The notes: a model not told the origin generated them from the sequence alone. A DNA stretch of 64,000 bases from Ursus arctos (GCF_023065955.2 NW_026622985.1:2750001-2814000); one strand, 5' to 3'; positions 34,190 to 46,765 are shown, numbered from the stretch's first letter. Program-made: numbers and translations.

Positions 34190-35540
34190 ATTTTTTTAAA
34201 AATCAGTTTTATTGAGATATAATTTATATGCAGGAAAATAGCACTTTTTAGTGTATGGTTCTCTGTGTTTTGATAAATGTGTACAATCATGTAACTACCA
34301 CTGTAATCACGACATAGACCAAATGCATCACTGCCATATACAGGCGAGATGCATGTAGTCAACCCCATGTTCCATGTTCAATAGCTGATAATCCGTTGTG
34401 ATTGACTGAGAAAGTTCTTTGTCTATCCTGGATATTTGTTTTTATTTTGTAGTAGTGCCTTTTAAAGAGTAGAATATTTTAATTTTGATGAGGTCCTGTT
34501 TAACAAAATTTTTATTTCATGGATAATGTTTTTGTTATTATAACTAAGAAATTCTCCTCAGCCCAAAGCTAAAAATGTTTTCTGCTAAGATTTCTCTAGT
34601 AATTGTATAATTTTAGGTTTTACACTTAAGTGAATGATTGATTTTGAGTTAATTTTTGTATCAAGTGTGAGATATGAATTGAAGTTTGTTACTTCGCATA
34701 CGGATGTCCAAATGTTCCAACATATTTGTTGACAAGACTATTTTCTATTAAATAGTTACTGTTTCTTTGGTAAAAACCAATTAGCCATACACGAATGCAT
34801 CTATGTCTGGACTCTATTATTTGCCATTGATTGGCGCAAATATTATTTTATGAATACTGGCCTTATATTGCCCAAAATAAATCTTATGCGGGCATGATGT
34901 TATATTACCTAAAATTGGTAAATCATCCATTTTTCCTTTCAGTTTGATCTGGTTTTGACTCATTTATCTGAAGGTCTGTTGTTAGGTGCACATACATTTA
35001 GGACTATAATATCCTCTTGATTAATTGATCTTTTTAATATTAAATAGAGTCTTTATGTCTGATAAGTTTTCTTGTTCTGAAGTCTACTCTGAAAATAATA
35101 CAGCTGCTCTAGTTGTCTTGGTGTTAACATTTACAGGGTCAATCTTGCTTCATTCCTTTATGTTTTTATGTTTAAAGTAGATTTCTTTTAAACAACACAT
35201 AGTTGAGTCTGATTTTTTTAAGCCATTAGGCAACTCCTGTTCTTAAATTGGTAAATTTAGTTAATTTCATTTAATATAATTTTTTATTAGATGACATAGC
35301 TACCATAATATTGTTTTTTGTATTTCTGATCTTTTCTTTGTTCATCTTCTTTGAGATTTTAGAGTATTTAATTGCTTTTTACCTCAAACCTCTGATAGGT
35401 TCAGAAAGTCATGGAATTGTATGTCATTCTTCTATTTTTTATGTAATTTTGATAGAAAAGACACCTTTCCAACTCTTTATAAATTTGGTACAAGTCACAG
35501 TTTCTGGCAGCCATTATTGGACCTGATGATCCAGAATTTT
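34190..35540 (-). mobile_element. Old L1M-type LINE-1, antisense
   Basis: 'cagttttattgagatataat' and 'tgataaatgtgtacaatcat' mark a reverse L1 3' UTR. Decayed ORF2 follows: 'attttaggttttacacttaa', 'gagttaatttttgtatcaag', 'cggatgtccaaatgttccaa'. The far part (34940-35540) still reads like old L1 ORF2 in reverse, more weakly. Confidence 0.7.
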
Positions 35541-38500
35541 TAAAAAATCAAAGTATATAACAGGCTTATCTTCCTATTTATTGTTTTGACTGTATCCCTT
35601 AATGACCTGAGATAGTTTCCCCAACCACTTCCCACAAGATTAAACATTATACTAACACGTGCCTCTAATAAGGAGACACATGGGATTGTCCTGATTCTGC
35701 ATTTTTCAAGAAAGCTGATGCACTCTGCAGACTTTCTTAATAGACATCTTTGACTGAAACATAATTCTGTTATGGAAATAAGTATATTAATGCATAAGTG
35801 TCAAACTAGTTAATATGTTTCTTTTTACTATTCCTGGAAGGATTGTGAATATATCTGGAATACATTTTTAAAATTTCAATTTATGTCTTATTTTATTGAG
35901 TGCCTTTTAAAATTATAGGTTGACCCAATTTCTTGAAGAATAGCTAAACTGATAAGAATATATAGTGTATTATGTCCAAGGATGTAGAATTGTAATAACA
36001 GCAGCAACTAAAAGACCCTATAAAGTATAATTTAAACCTGAAGGTGATGAATGAAACATTTTAACAAAATATACAATATGATCTGGTGAAATACAAATTA
36101 TCAAGAAAAATCAATGTTGACTAAATAAATAAACTCGTTACAGGGAAGACTCTAAAAAAAAAATCTGAGTGGAATTGGCAATTTCTGCAACCAGCATGAA
36201 CTCTTAGTCCCGGATCTTGAAAGAGAAACTTACTATCTTATAAAGTTGTCCCTTGACAAATACTTAGCAAAATAAACAAAATACAAAGAATTTGTAAAAG
36301 GTGGCTAAGATGAACACCTACCCTGTACTGTGACGTGCTCTCCACCTACCCATGACTTGGATGCTTGGGAGGTCATAGGTGACTGGACACCCCTAGTTTT
36401 CAGCCACTGAAACATCTGGGTTTAAATCAGACCTACATGGTCATCCAGACCAACTTCTGCATAATCCAGTCTATAGTTGTAGATGTTTCTGTTTCTTTTC
36501 CGTTCTTACGTGTGCTCCTTGCCCAGGACTCGCTCTGTGTTTGGTTAGTAACAGGACTGGTGCTAACGACCCCTGCTTACTGCGTATGTGCCGCAGCCGC
36601 TGTCCTGACAAGTGAGGGGCCCCGGCATTTGCACTGAGACATACGCCAGCTCTAGGCACTGACCGTAAAATCTGAGGCTTGCCAGAATTACAGTGGCTGT
36701 TTGTTTCTGAACCCCACTAATCTCATCCCTTGATCATCATGTTTCAAATCAAAGTGACACTACGGCAACCCTTTACCCCAGCAAAGATGTCGCGATCACG
36801 TCACTCGGTGCTTCAGACGACACTGCAGTTCCTATGCAGGGTTGAGACACCTGCGGTTTTCTCCTACAGCCAAAGATCTCCCTATCAGAATGGATAGTAC
36901 TTATTTAGTAACTGGATTTCCACACTCTCCCACCAACATTTTATTAGGGAGGGATACCTTAGGTCCTTCGGTGCTAAAAACATTAAAAATAGCTTACAAA
37001 AGAAATGCTCTGCTATAAAAGCATTTCACTTTTCATTAAGAAACGTATTAAATGCTAAAACTAATTGAGAAAATTAATTTTAAGACATCCAAGAAATAGT
37101 TAGAAGTCTGCCACGTATTATGGAGTGATTCTTAAAATGATTTTTATAAATATAAGAATGGGAAATAGACACCAGCACCTGAGCATTGTGATAGATATGT
37201 TAGGGTAGTTTAGTAAGGAGGAGACTTATGGTCTTCATATACATTTAAAGGTAATCACAAGTGTGGATATATTAGATTCAGTCATACAATAAGCCTTTGG
37301 AAGTAATATTTATATTCTCTCCTCAATGTACTCTAAACAAAATATTCTAGAAAGCAGAATAATACATTTTTTAAAAGGAATTTAATTGTAATAACGCAAG
37401 CTTTAAAGTATACAAAACCCTATCAATATACAAAGCCTTAATCATTCATAAATGCAATTTTTATCTGAATTTAAGAGCTCCTGTCTCAGATCTGGCTCAT
37501 ATGCAGTGCAACAGTAGATTTCAACTATTGCAATTTGAAGTTCAATATATTGACTCAACAGGTTGAGAACACCTATTCACATCTTTAGAGACTCAGAGGG
37601 CAACAATCTGGGCCCGAAATTTCCTTAGGGACAAACGAACGAAGACACTGATAGCAATAATAACAGCACTTGGGAAGGCATCCTATCTCCAACCATAGCT
37701 ACGGACTCTATTTTCCTACCTTCTTGAATAATCTTATCACCACCATCCATAACTTTTAGAAAAGTTTATTTTGGTTTTCTTCGTATACCAATGATTTTAT
37801 TCAAGAATAATATTTCTGCTATGTTAGTGCCTATTTTGACTGTGAATTTCTGGAAAAAAATAACATTATATATTTACTTAGTTATTGTTATTTTCATCAA
37901 TGGTCCTTAATATCAGTGCCCTGAATAATCCATATTGTCATTAGTAATATTTTCTGGGCCTTGCAATGGCTATATCAGCATTAATGAAGTCTGATGTGTT
38001 TTTTTTTTTTTTATTTGGGGGAGATTATTGAAAATAATGTTAGTGTAGTTCTGAACTGTGAAACCATCACCTAATAATATGTAGATGCCCATTAAAAGGA
38101 AATACTGCTGTCTCTGTGAGAGAGTGCGTACTGAGCAAATCTGCAGCCTTGGGAATTAAAGCAAAGGAGAAACACTAAATCCAAATCCTTACCTGTCCTA
38201 GAAATCATGTCAGGTATCAGTACATAAGTCCATTGCGTTCAGATTTGACTTGTAGGTAGGCTTACCCATCAAAAGTTGACATACGAAAAGTGGATATATA
38301 TAAATTACTGAATGAGGAAAGTGAATGTCTATATCTTTGATCAACAAAGATAAGTAAGCATCAAAGTGATACTTGGTAGCCATAAACTCTACCCATAAGT
38401 GTAAACCAGTTTGATTTCAGATGAACTTAGTCTCTCAGAACAGATTTATCTCTGTCTTGCTGCATAAATATGCATAAACTTGCACTTTATATTTGAAAAT

Positions 38501-38754
38501 GAAGCAGCTATACAATAGTCTTTTCCACAAAGTGAGTATTGGGAAAAGTTTGTTCTGCCTTTATGCTTATATTTACCTTAGTAAGCTTGGTCCTCCCATA
38601 CGAAGTCATAGGGAGTGAAATTTTTGGTTCCGAGTGGAAACAAATGTAAATGAATGGTTAAACATTTAGATGAATCACAATCTCATAATGCTATGCTATT
38701 CATGGAATACCGTACATAGCTTTCTGCGATACCAGAATCTTCCCTGGTTGGCAG
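35541..38754. other. Repeat-poor, unassigned block
   Basis: No transposable element is recognised over 3.2 kb. A CpG-bearing patch lies at about 36500-36830. Two overlapping ORFs at 36437-36659 on opposite strands have no known domain. A 12-T run sits near 38000. Confidence 0.4.
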
Positions 38755-38870
38755 CTTCTATTGTAAAAACATGGAATCTGGTGACAAGAGGGCTTGGTTT
38801 GAATCCTGGCTGCACTAATTTATAGAGGAATGTCTGAACTTAGGTAATTTTGCGATTCAATTAAGCCAAC
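38755..38870 (+). mobile_element. MIR SINE, sense, partial
   Basis: 'tggaatctggtgacaagagg', then 'ggtttgaatcctggctgcac' and 'gaacttaggtaattt' follow the MIR sense core. Truncated at its 3' side by or near the adjoining MLT1 LTR. Confidence 0.7.
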
Positions 38871-38879
38871 ATACATCGT

Positions 38880-39197
38880 TACGAGCTGAATTGCTCTCCC
38901 CTCCCTGCACCAAAGTTCGTGTGTTGAAGTCCTAACCCCCAGGATGTGTCTGTATTTTCAGATGGAGTCTTAGAGGAGGTGAATAAGTTAAAATGAGGTC
39001 ACTGGGTGGCCCTAACCAGAAATTTGGGTGCAGATACATGCAGAGTGAGACCATGTAAGGCTGCAGAGAGACCTCAGAAGCAGCCAGCCCTGCTGACCCA
39101 TGATCTCAGACTTGTAGCCCCAGAACTGTGACATGTTTTCTATTGTTTCGGTCACCTGGTATGTGGCACTTTGTTATGATAGCCCCAGCACATGACA
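38880..39197 (+). mobile_element. MaLR LTR (MLT1-like), sense, solo
   Basis: 'ttacgagctgaattgctctc', 'gttgaagtcctaacccccag', 'aggtgaataagttaaaatga', 'gaagcagccagccctgctga', ending 'atgatagccccagcacatga'. About 320 bases, somewhat shortened, with no internal sequence beside it. Confidence 0.87.
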
Positions 39198-40261
39198 GCC
39201 CAGGCATCCTTTGAAAAATGGGGAAAAGTGAAAATATCAATTTCAGGGCTGGACTATGACCAAGCAACTTGCAGCCCTCACTCGTACTTTATTCATACCC
39301 CTCATGTTTCAGTTTTGTTCTCATACTTTGCCTCTCTGTTATCACTCACACGTGACAATGTGTGTCTCCAGTGGCCACTCTGCCCGCGTGGGGGTAAACC
39401 GACATGGTGCATATAGCTTCGTCATTTGCAGCATTTTATAATTGCTGTTTGGAAACTGTATCTAGAGTACTTCCAATTGTATCACGATCATTCAACTCCA
39501 GATATATGCAATGTACAGCTGTGCTATAATCTATAAATTTCAGAAATAATAAGGTTAAAAAGACCCTCTCTGTACAGAATAATATTAATAATGCCTAATT
39601 TGACTAGAACAAAACAAAATAAAAACAAATTTGAATAATAATAACTCGCAAGATTAAAAGTGAGAGAGCTTTTATTATATCAGGGAGAGAGAAAAGTATG
39701 GTATTAGAAATTGCTAAATTAAAAAGGCATGCAAAACTTCTAAAACAATCATGCATTGACTAAGAATAATGTGTGTGCCTTCTAAACTAAAGGAATAAGA
39801 AATGTTTTGAGAATTAGAATACAATTTTAGAAGTCACCAATAAAGGAAAATATGTCAAGAACAAGAAAAAAAGATAAAACAACAAAATTTAAAAATCACG
39901 AGATGAGATAAATACATTCAAATATATCATCAAAGACAACCAGCATAAATTTACTGTCTCAATACCAAACTTAGGTTGACCTATTCCACTCCCATGATGA
40001 CAATTCTGGTTCCCAAGATAATTCTCTATTCCATATTTAAGAATGTTAGACTATCTCTCTTTCTCGCTCTCTCATCTATCATCTATCATTTGTCATCTAC
40101 CACTACCACCCACATGATTACTGAAAGGAGAGAGTTTAAGATATTTTTGTAATTCTTTTGTTTCCAGATTGCTTTCCACACAGATTGTTCTTCGAAGGGA
40201 TTGCATTTTAAAGGTATTTGGAGTCATTCCACTCTGTAAGGTTTTGCTCCCAAACTGATAC
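39198..40261. other. Unassigned DNA
   Basis: Contains a short CT/ATCT-rich stretch at 40052-40095. ORFs at 39192-39441 have no recognised domain. Confidence 0.45.
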
Positions 40262-42282
40262 ACTTTTAGTTCATTTTTTTTTTATTTTAAAGAGTTTGAT
40301 TTTAAAATATTTTTATATTTACATAATCTATATTTATATAAGGAACAAGGTATATTTAAAAATATTACATTCTATCTCTTACTGCTCACTACTATTCCCT
40401 TCCTCTTTGTGCAATTATTCAAAATATTTTGCTTTATTCTTCCATTTTTAAATATAAGTATATATATATATATGCGTACTTATATATATTTTCTTTCCTT
40501 TTTACATAAATAGTAACATAGTCTACATACTTCTGTCCACTTTGCTTGTTTCCTTGGAAAACAGCCTAAAACAGTATACGGAAAAAAAGCTCTATAACTT
40601 TTTGGCTTTTTAGAACTAATAGTCCATTGTGTGGGTTTATTCAACAAATCTATTGCTGGACATCTTAGTAGTTTGCAACTTCATCTATGACAAGTACTGC
40701 TGTACTAATTAGAAGAGAAGCATACTCACTTGTACAACTGAGTAGTTTTAAATTTTATTTTATCTCCTTTAAAACACTCTAGCTACGTTTGTTTTATTTA
40801 GTGATTATCTTACGGTCTATAACAGAAATCTCAACTTATGTAAGTCTACCTCCAAGTAATAGTATGCTACCCACATACGAAGCCTTTCTGGCCCCCATCT
40901 CCTTAGTGTAGATTCAGGTTTTTGTTTGGTAGCTTTGCTTTTTTCCTGAGGAGCTTCTTTTTATGTTTCTTTTAGTACATGTCTGCTTGGTGGTGAAGTT
41001 TTTAGCTTCTGTGCAGCTAAAATTGTCCATATTTTTCTTTTTCTTTTTTTTGAAAGATATTTGGTTGTATTGAATTATATTTTGTTTTTGTTTTTTAACT
41101 TTGTTAAAGACTTTGCTCCCCTATATTTCTGGTTTGCATTGTTTCTGATGAAAAATCTGTTTCTCCAGACATAACGTCTTCCCCTTCCCATCATTTGACT
41201 GCTTTTAAGATTCTCCCTTTTTGAATATTTTTTTTTCTTTTTGAATAATTTTTAAAAATTTGAGTATGATGTTCCCGGGTGTTGTTTCTTTTATGTTTCT
41301 TTTGTTTGGGTCTCCTTAAGATTCCAGATATGTGGGATTCATAGTTTTTAACATTTTTTAAAATAGACAATGTCCTTCAAATATTTTTCATACCCAAGTG
41401 TTCTTCTTTGGGAACTCGAATTACAACTATTCTGCTGCTTGAAGTTGTCCCGTGGCTCATCGATGTGATGTAATCATATTCACACATCTTTTCTTCTACA
41501 GTCTATTTTTCATCTCAGCCATTACATGTTTTTTAATCTCTAAAGATTCCATTTTTTATATCTCTCATGTCTCTACATAACATGCTTCTTCATCTTCTTG
41601 AAAAGCATTCAGAATAATGTTATAATAATATTTTTAAAGCCATTTTCTATTAATTCCATCATTTGTGTCTTTCTATATCTGCTTTTACTTATCGTTTTTT
41701 TTTTTTTCTCTTCATTGCAGGTCATGTTTTCTGTCATTGTTGAATGATTTTATTTTTTGATCAGTTGCCAAATCTCATGAATTTTACCTTGTTGGAAGCC
41801 TGATAGGCAGGACATCTCTAGTCTAAGACTAATTTTACAACAATGACGAAGCAATACACTTCTATCTAATCTGTTTCTGCTTGACCTACAGGGGTTTCCT
41901 CGGTGATGAGGAACTATCAACAATTTCTGTGTGAGCTCTCAGATTTGTTTCCTCTGCCCACATTAGGTGGTTCTTTCCTCATCTCATGAACTGCTCACAA
42001 GCATGCTTAAGATCACAGGGGACCTTCCAGGACTCTAAAGCTTTGTCATTGCAGCTCTCTCTCCTCTTATCTCCTACCCTGGCACCTCTAGCTGTCTTGG
42101 GTCTCCTGGACTCCCACTCTACCTTTTCGGTTCAGAGGGACTATCAGTCTCTACTGAGTGTCCCATTGCTGGTCTATGGCCTCGAAATTCTCTCCCGAAA
42201 GTTAGTCGGAAATTTCATACAGCCCACTTGGTTACTCTCATCCCAAGGATCAGTGTCCAGAGTTGCCTAATGAATGTCTCAA
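40262..42282 (-). mobile_element. Old L1M-type LINE-1 remnants, antisense
   Basis: Several stretches in order recall old L1M sequence in reverse: 'gtccattgtgtgggtttatt' (about 40621), 'ggtttgcattgtttctgatg' (about 41131), 'gactgcttttaagattctcc' (about 41199), 'ctgcttgaagttgtcccgtg' (about 41434) and 'tgaattttaccttgttggaa' (about 41778). The match is patchy and there may be more than one element. The 94-codon ORF at 41986-42270 has no known domain. Confidence 0.58.
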
Positions 42283-42545
42283 TGCAATTTTTATATCCTT
42301 TTATATCTTTTTTGCCAATGTCTGTTGTTTCTTGTATTATTAATTTAGCCATTCTGACAAGTATGAGGTGATATCTCATCATAGTTTTGATTTGTGTTTC
42401 CATGATGATGAGTGATATTGAGCATCTTTTCATGTGTCTGTTAGCCCTCTGGATGTCTTCTTTAGAAAAATGTCTATTCATGTCTTCTGCCCATTTTTTA
42501 ACTGGGTTATTTGTGTTTTTTTGGGTGTTGAGTTTTATAAGTTCT

Positions 42546-42818
42546 GTTTGTTTGTTTCCAGTTTTTATTTAAATTCTAGTTAGTTGACATACAGTATAAT
42601 ATTGGCTTCAGGAGTAGAATTTAGTGATTCCTCATTACATATGATACCCAGTGCTCATCCCGACAAGCGCCCTCCCTGATACCCATCACTCATTTAGCCC
42701 ATCCCCAGCCCACCTCCGTCCAGCAACCCTCAGTTTGTTCTCTATAGTTATGAGTCTCTTCTGGTTTGCTTCCCTCTTTTTTTCTTTTTTCCCCTCCCCT
42801 ATGGTCATCTGTTAAAGG
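42546..42818 (-). mobile_element. Carnivore L1 3' UTR insertion, antisense
   Basis: This is 273 bases of reverse carnivore-type L1 3' UTR only ('tctagttagttgacatacag', 'cccagtgctcatcccgacaa', 'cagcaaccctcagtttgttc'). The 12-bp target duplication 'tttataagttct' lies at 42534-42545 and 42819-42830, proving a separate, strongly 5'-truncated insertion into the older L1. Confidence 0.93.
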
Positions 42819-43020
42819 TTTATAAGTTCTTTCTATATTTTGGATGGTAATCCTTTATTAGATATGTCATTTGCTAATATCTTCTCCCATTCCTAAGGCT
42901 GTCTTTTAGTTTTGTTGATTTTTTCCTTCACCGTGAAGAAGCTTCATCTCTTAATTGTTCATTTTTGCTTTTGCTTCCCTTGCCTCCAGTGACGTATCTA
43001 GTTAAGAAGTTGCTGTGGCT

Positions 43021-43231
43021 GGGGTGCCTGGATGGCGCAGTCGTTAAGTGTCTGCCTTTGGCTCAGGGCATGATCCTGGCGTTATGGGATTGAGCCCCAT
43101 ATCGAGCCCCACATCGGGCTCCTCTGCTGTGAGCCTGCTTCTTCCTCTCCCACTCCCCCTGCTTGTGTTCCCTCTCTCACTGGCTGCCTCTCTTTCTGTC
43201 AAATAAATAAAATCTTAAAAAAAAAAAAAAA
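43021..43231 (+). mobile_element. Can-SINE (SINEC, ursid-type), sense, with 14-bp internal duplication
   Basis: 'ggggtgcctggatggcgcag' head, 'tggcgttatgggattgagcc', 'ctgcttgtgttccctctctc' tail, long A-run. The unit 'gagccccatatc' / 'gagccccacatc' occurs twice in tandem at about 43092-43120, making the copy longer than its siblings. Target duplication 'aaga(a)gttgctgtggct' type lies at 43004-43020 and 43232-43248 (one mismatch). Confidence 0.95.
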
Positions 43232-43875
43232 AAGAATTTGCTGTGGCTGAGGTCACAGAGGTTACTGCCTGTTCTCCTCTAGGATTTTGATGGTTTCCTG
43301 TCTCACATTTAGGTCTTTCATCCATTTTGAATTTGTTTTTGTGTATGGTATAAGGATGCAGTCCAGTTTCATTCTTTTGCATGTGGCTGTCCAATTTTCC
43401 CAACACCATTTGTTAAAAGGACTGGTTTTTTGTTTTTGTTTTTGTTTTTTCCCCATTGAATATTCTTTCCTGCTTTGTCAAAGATTAATTGACCACAGAG
43501 TTGAGGGTCCATTTCTGGGTTCTCTATTCTGTTCCATTGATCTGTGTGTCTGTTTTTGTACCAGTACCGTACTGTTTTGATGACTGCAGCTTTGTAATAT
43601 AACTTGAAGTCCAGAACTGTCATGCCTCCAGCTTTGGTTTTCTTTTTCAAGATGGCTATTTGGGGTCTTTTGTGGTTCCATACACATTTTAGGATTTGGT
43701 TGGTCTAGCTCTGTGAAAAATGCTATTGGTATTTTGATAGTGATTGCATTAAATGTGTAAATTTCATTGGGTTATATAGACATTTAACAACATTTGTTCT
43801 TCCAATCTATGAGCATAGAATGTTTTTCCATTTCTTTGTGTCATCTTCAATTTCTTTCATTAGCGTTTTTTCTTT

Positions 43876-44284
43876 TTTCTTATTTTATTTAAATTCAATT
43901 AGTTAACATATAGTGTATCATTAGTTTCAAATGAGAGTTCAGTGATTCATCCATTGCATATAACAGCCAGTGTTCATTATATCCGGTGCCCTCCTTAGTG
44001 CCTTCACCCAGTTACCCCATCTCCCCACCCACCTCCCCTCCAGCAACCCTCAGTTTGTTTCCTATAGTTGAGTCTCTTATAGTTTGTCTCCCTCTCTGAT
44101 TTCATCTAATTTTATTTTTCCCTCCCATCCCCTATGATACTTTGTTTTGTTTCTTAAATTCTTTATATGACTGAAACCATATGATAATTGTCTTTCTCTA
44201 ATTGACTTATTTCATTTAGCATAATACCCTCCAGTTCCATCCACATCACTGCAAATGGTAAGATTTCATTCTTTAATATTCCAT

Positions 44285-44337
<53 letters not shown>

Positions 44338-44340
44338 CAT

Positions 44341-44387
<47 letters not shown>

Positions 44388-44830
44388 CACATCTTTATCC
44401 ATTCATCTGTTGATGGACATCTGGGCTCTTTCCATATGGCCAACAGACATAAGAAAAAATGCTCAACATCACTCAACAACAGGGAAATATGGATCAAAAC
44501 CACAATGAGATACCACCTCACGCAAGTCAGAATGTCTAAAATTAATAAGTCAGGAAACAACAAAGGTTGGCAAGGATGCAGAGAAAGGGGAACCCTCTTA
44601 CACTGCAGGTGGGAATGAAAGTTGTTATATCCACTCTGGAAAACAGTATGGAAGTTCCTCAAAAAGTTAAAAAAAAAAAAAAAAGAGTTACCTTACAACT
44701 CAGCAATTGCACTACTAGACATATACTCAAAGGATACAAATTTAGTGATCTGAAGGGGCACCTGCACCCCAATGTTTATAGCAGCAATGTTTTCAATAGC
44801 CAAACTATAGAAAGAACCCAGATATCATCA
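43876..44830 (-). mobile_element. Carnivore LINE-1 with 5' inversion
   Basis: 43876-44437 is reverse L1 3' UTR plus ORF2 C-terminus ('ttcaattagttaacatatag' through 'gatggacatctgggctcttt'). 44438-44830 is sense ORF2 ('atgctcaacatcactcaaca', 'tggcaaggatgcagagaaag', 'aatagccaaactatagaaag'). The sense part's right end and the antisense part's inner end cover the same L1 position ('gaaagagcccagat'-like in both), as expected of twin-priming inversion. No clean target duplication is seen. ORFs 44163-44662 and 44284-44618 are artefacts of it. Confidence 0.88.
44284..44388. repeat. Two (TA)n tracts in a tandem duplication
   Basis: 'attccattgtgtgtg' plus (TA)n occurs twice head to tail (from about 44277 and about 44334). 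This is a duplicated segment of the L1 3' part with expanded TA runs of roughly 23 and 19 units. Confidence 0.93.
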
Positions 44831-45027
44831 TTCTCATTGTTACTCTGATTTTTTTTCTTTTTGTTTTCTTATTGTTTGCTTGGTTGTTTTGGGTTAACTT
44901 CACCATAATTATTTATATTTCACTATTCTTATTTCAAAAACAAATAACATTGGCTTTTTCTTTTTATACTTGTATAATTTTACATTTTGCTTTTATATTT
45001 ATCATTTAAGATTTTCTATTTAATTTT

Positions 45028-45450
45028 TTTGTTTATTGAGATGTATATGCAGGAAATCAAGTTTTTAATAAACTCTATTTTCAGAACAATTCTATATTTA
45101 GAGAATATTTTCAAAGAAAGTAAAGAAAGTCCCCCTATACCCTGCACCCAATTGCCCCTATTATAAACAACTTACATTAATGTGGTACATATGTAAAATT
45201 AAACAAAATATATATTAATATAATAGTAACTAAAGTCTATACTTAATTCAGATTTCCTTAGTTTTACCCCAATGTCATTTTTTTTTTTCTGTTTTAGGAT
45301 AACATATTGCATTTGGTCAATGGGTCTACTTAGGCAACTCCAGGCTCTGACAGTTTCTCAGACTTCATTGCTTTTGATAACCTTGACACTTTTGACCAAT
45401 ATTGCTTAGGCTTTTTGTAGAATGATTCTCAGTTGGGATTTGTCATTTTT

Positions 45451-45485
<35 letters not shown>

Positions 45486-46300
45486 TTACTACTACTACTA
45501 CTACTATTATGGGTTTTTGAAAGAAAGATCACAGAGGTAAAATGCTATATTTTCCCATTAAATCAAGAGTATAAATTATCAACACAACGTACCACAGTTG
45601 GACTTAATCACCTGGTTCAGGTAGTGTTTGTTGTGTTTTTCCAACTAAACACCCTCCTTTTCTATATGCACTGCTCATATTTAAGGAGTGGGGAATTATG
45701 GTTCACCTCCTGAGAATAAAGTATCTACATAAATTATTCAGAATTATTCTACAGGGGAGATTTTTGGCTTTTTCCCCATTTTTTGTTTATTCAATTATTT
45801 ATTTATATCTGTGGACTCATGATTTTTTTCATACTTTTGCTAATAATCCATTGCTACTTTATTTATGTTACTACTCAGATTGTTTCAGCTTTGACCATTG
45901 GAACTCCTTCAGTGGGTTCTTATGTCTTTTCAACATACTCCATTATATTCTGTGTGTGTGCATGTGAGCAGTACTTCTTTGCTTTCTGGGATTACAAAAG
46001 CTTCCAGGCTCATTCTGCATATTTCTTGCTCAGCCTCTAGAATCCTCCATTTTTCCAAAGAGACCTACTTTTATTTATTGGAGAATGGTAATCGACACAA
46101 TGATCTAGGTGCTGGATCAGCACATGTTACTGAAGTTTCATTTTTTCTAGACCCTCTCATATGACAAAAGGAAATATATGTGTGTATACTAACCCATGTA
46201 TGTATATAGCTATAAATATTTCTACATGTAGCCATCTGTATCTATATTTAGCTAAATATGAATCCATACTGATGTCTCCAACTCTGATTCATTGCTACAT
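45028..46300 (-). mobile_element. Old L1M/L1ME-type LINE-1, antisense (second copy)
   Basis: Same landmark order as the copy at 16.4-17.9 kb: 'gttttaggataacatattgc', 'ggctctgacagtttctcaga', 'ccttgacacttttgaccaat', 'agaaagatcacagaggtaaa', 'tttcagctttgaccattgga', 'cattgctacatggaccattc'. A (TAC)n tract (45451-45510) lies within. ORFs at 45698-46164 are antisense translations of the repeat. Confidence 0.78.
45451..45510 (+). repeat. (TAC)n microsatellite
   Basis: Twenty trinucleotide units, nearly all TAC with two TAT variants, located inside the antisense L1M. Confidence 0.98.
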
Positions 46301-46369
46301 GGACCATTCTAACCTCCTCAACATTCTTGTCCATAAACTCCCAACCAAACAGTAAGAAACCTTGTTCCA

Positions 46370-46582
46370 AGGTGCCTGAATGGCTCAGTCAGTTAAGCAT
46401 CTGCCTTCAGCTCAGGTCATGATCCCAGGGTCCTAGAATGGAGCACCACTTTGGGTTCCCTGCTCAGCCAGAAGCCTGCTTCTCCCTCTTCCTCTGTTGC
46501 TCCCCCTTCTGTGCTTTCTCTCTCCTCCTCTCTCTATCAAATAAATAAATAAAATATTAAAAAAAAAAAAAACAGAAAAAGA
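46370..46582 (+). mobile_element. Can-SINE, sense
   Basis: Head 'aggtgcctgaatggctcagt', body 'aggtcatgatcccagggtcc', CT-rich tail, (aaat)n and a long A-run. Target duplication 'aagaaaccttg(t/a)tcca' lies at 46354-46369 and 46583-46598. The minus ORF at 46433-46753 crosses it and is not a gene. Confidence 0.95.
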
Positions 46583-46765
46583 AAGAAACCTTGATCCACC
46601 ATGCACTAGCTCTTTACTCAGGTGTGAAATTCCAAGATGCACCTCTTGGAGTACAAAATTTTTGATCGCACATCTTAGAATGAGTTTATCAGTGTAACTA
46701 CAGAGCTTATGTAGTTTCTTTTGCCTTACCCTATAGATTCCGTTTATTTTCAAATTTGTGAGGGT

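Larger units (their letters stand above)
42283..43875 (-). mobile_element. LINE-1 ORF2 fragment, antisense, host to two insertions
   Basis: Reverse ORF2 C-terminal half: 'ccattctgacaagtatgagg', 'tgatattgagcatcttttca', 'ggatggtaatcctttattag', 'catttgttaaaaggactggt', 'tctgttccattgatctgtgt'. Minus-strand ORFs at 42215-42481, 43215-43409 and 43369-43650 keep recognisable ORF2 pieces, e.g. a '[20 protein letters not shown]' stretch. A second L1 3' end (42546-42818) and a SINE (43021-43231) interrupt it, each with target duplications. The element's own 3' UTR is absent. Confidence 0.92.

Noticed and set aside
41986..42270. 94-codon ORF, leucine-rich, resembling a signal-peptide protein
   Set aside because: It lies in old antisense L1M-like sequence without any recognised domain.
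44163..44662. Ile/Tyr-rich ORFs of 79-129 codons
   Set aside because: They translate (TA)n runs within an inverted L1.
45451..45510. Regular repeats as a CRISPR-like array
   Set aside because: These are plain microsatellites without spacers, in a mammalian genome.
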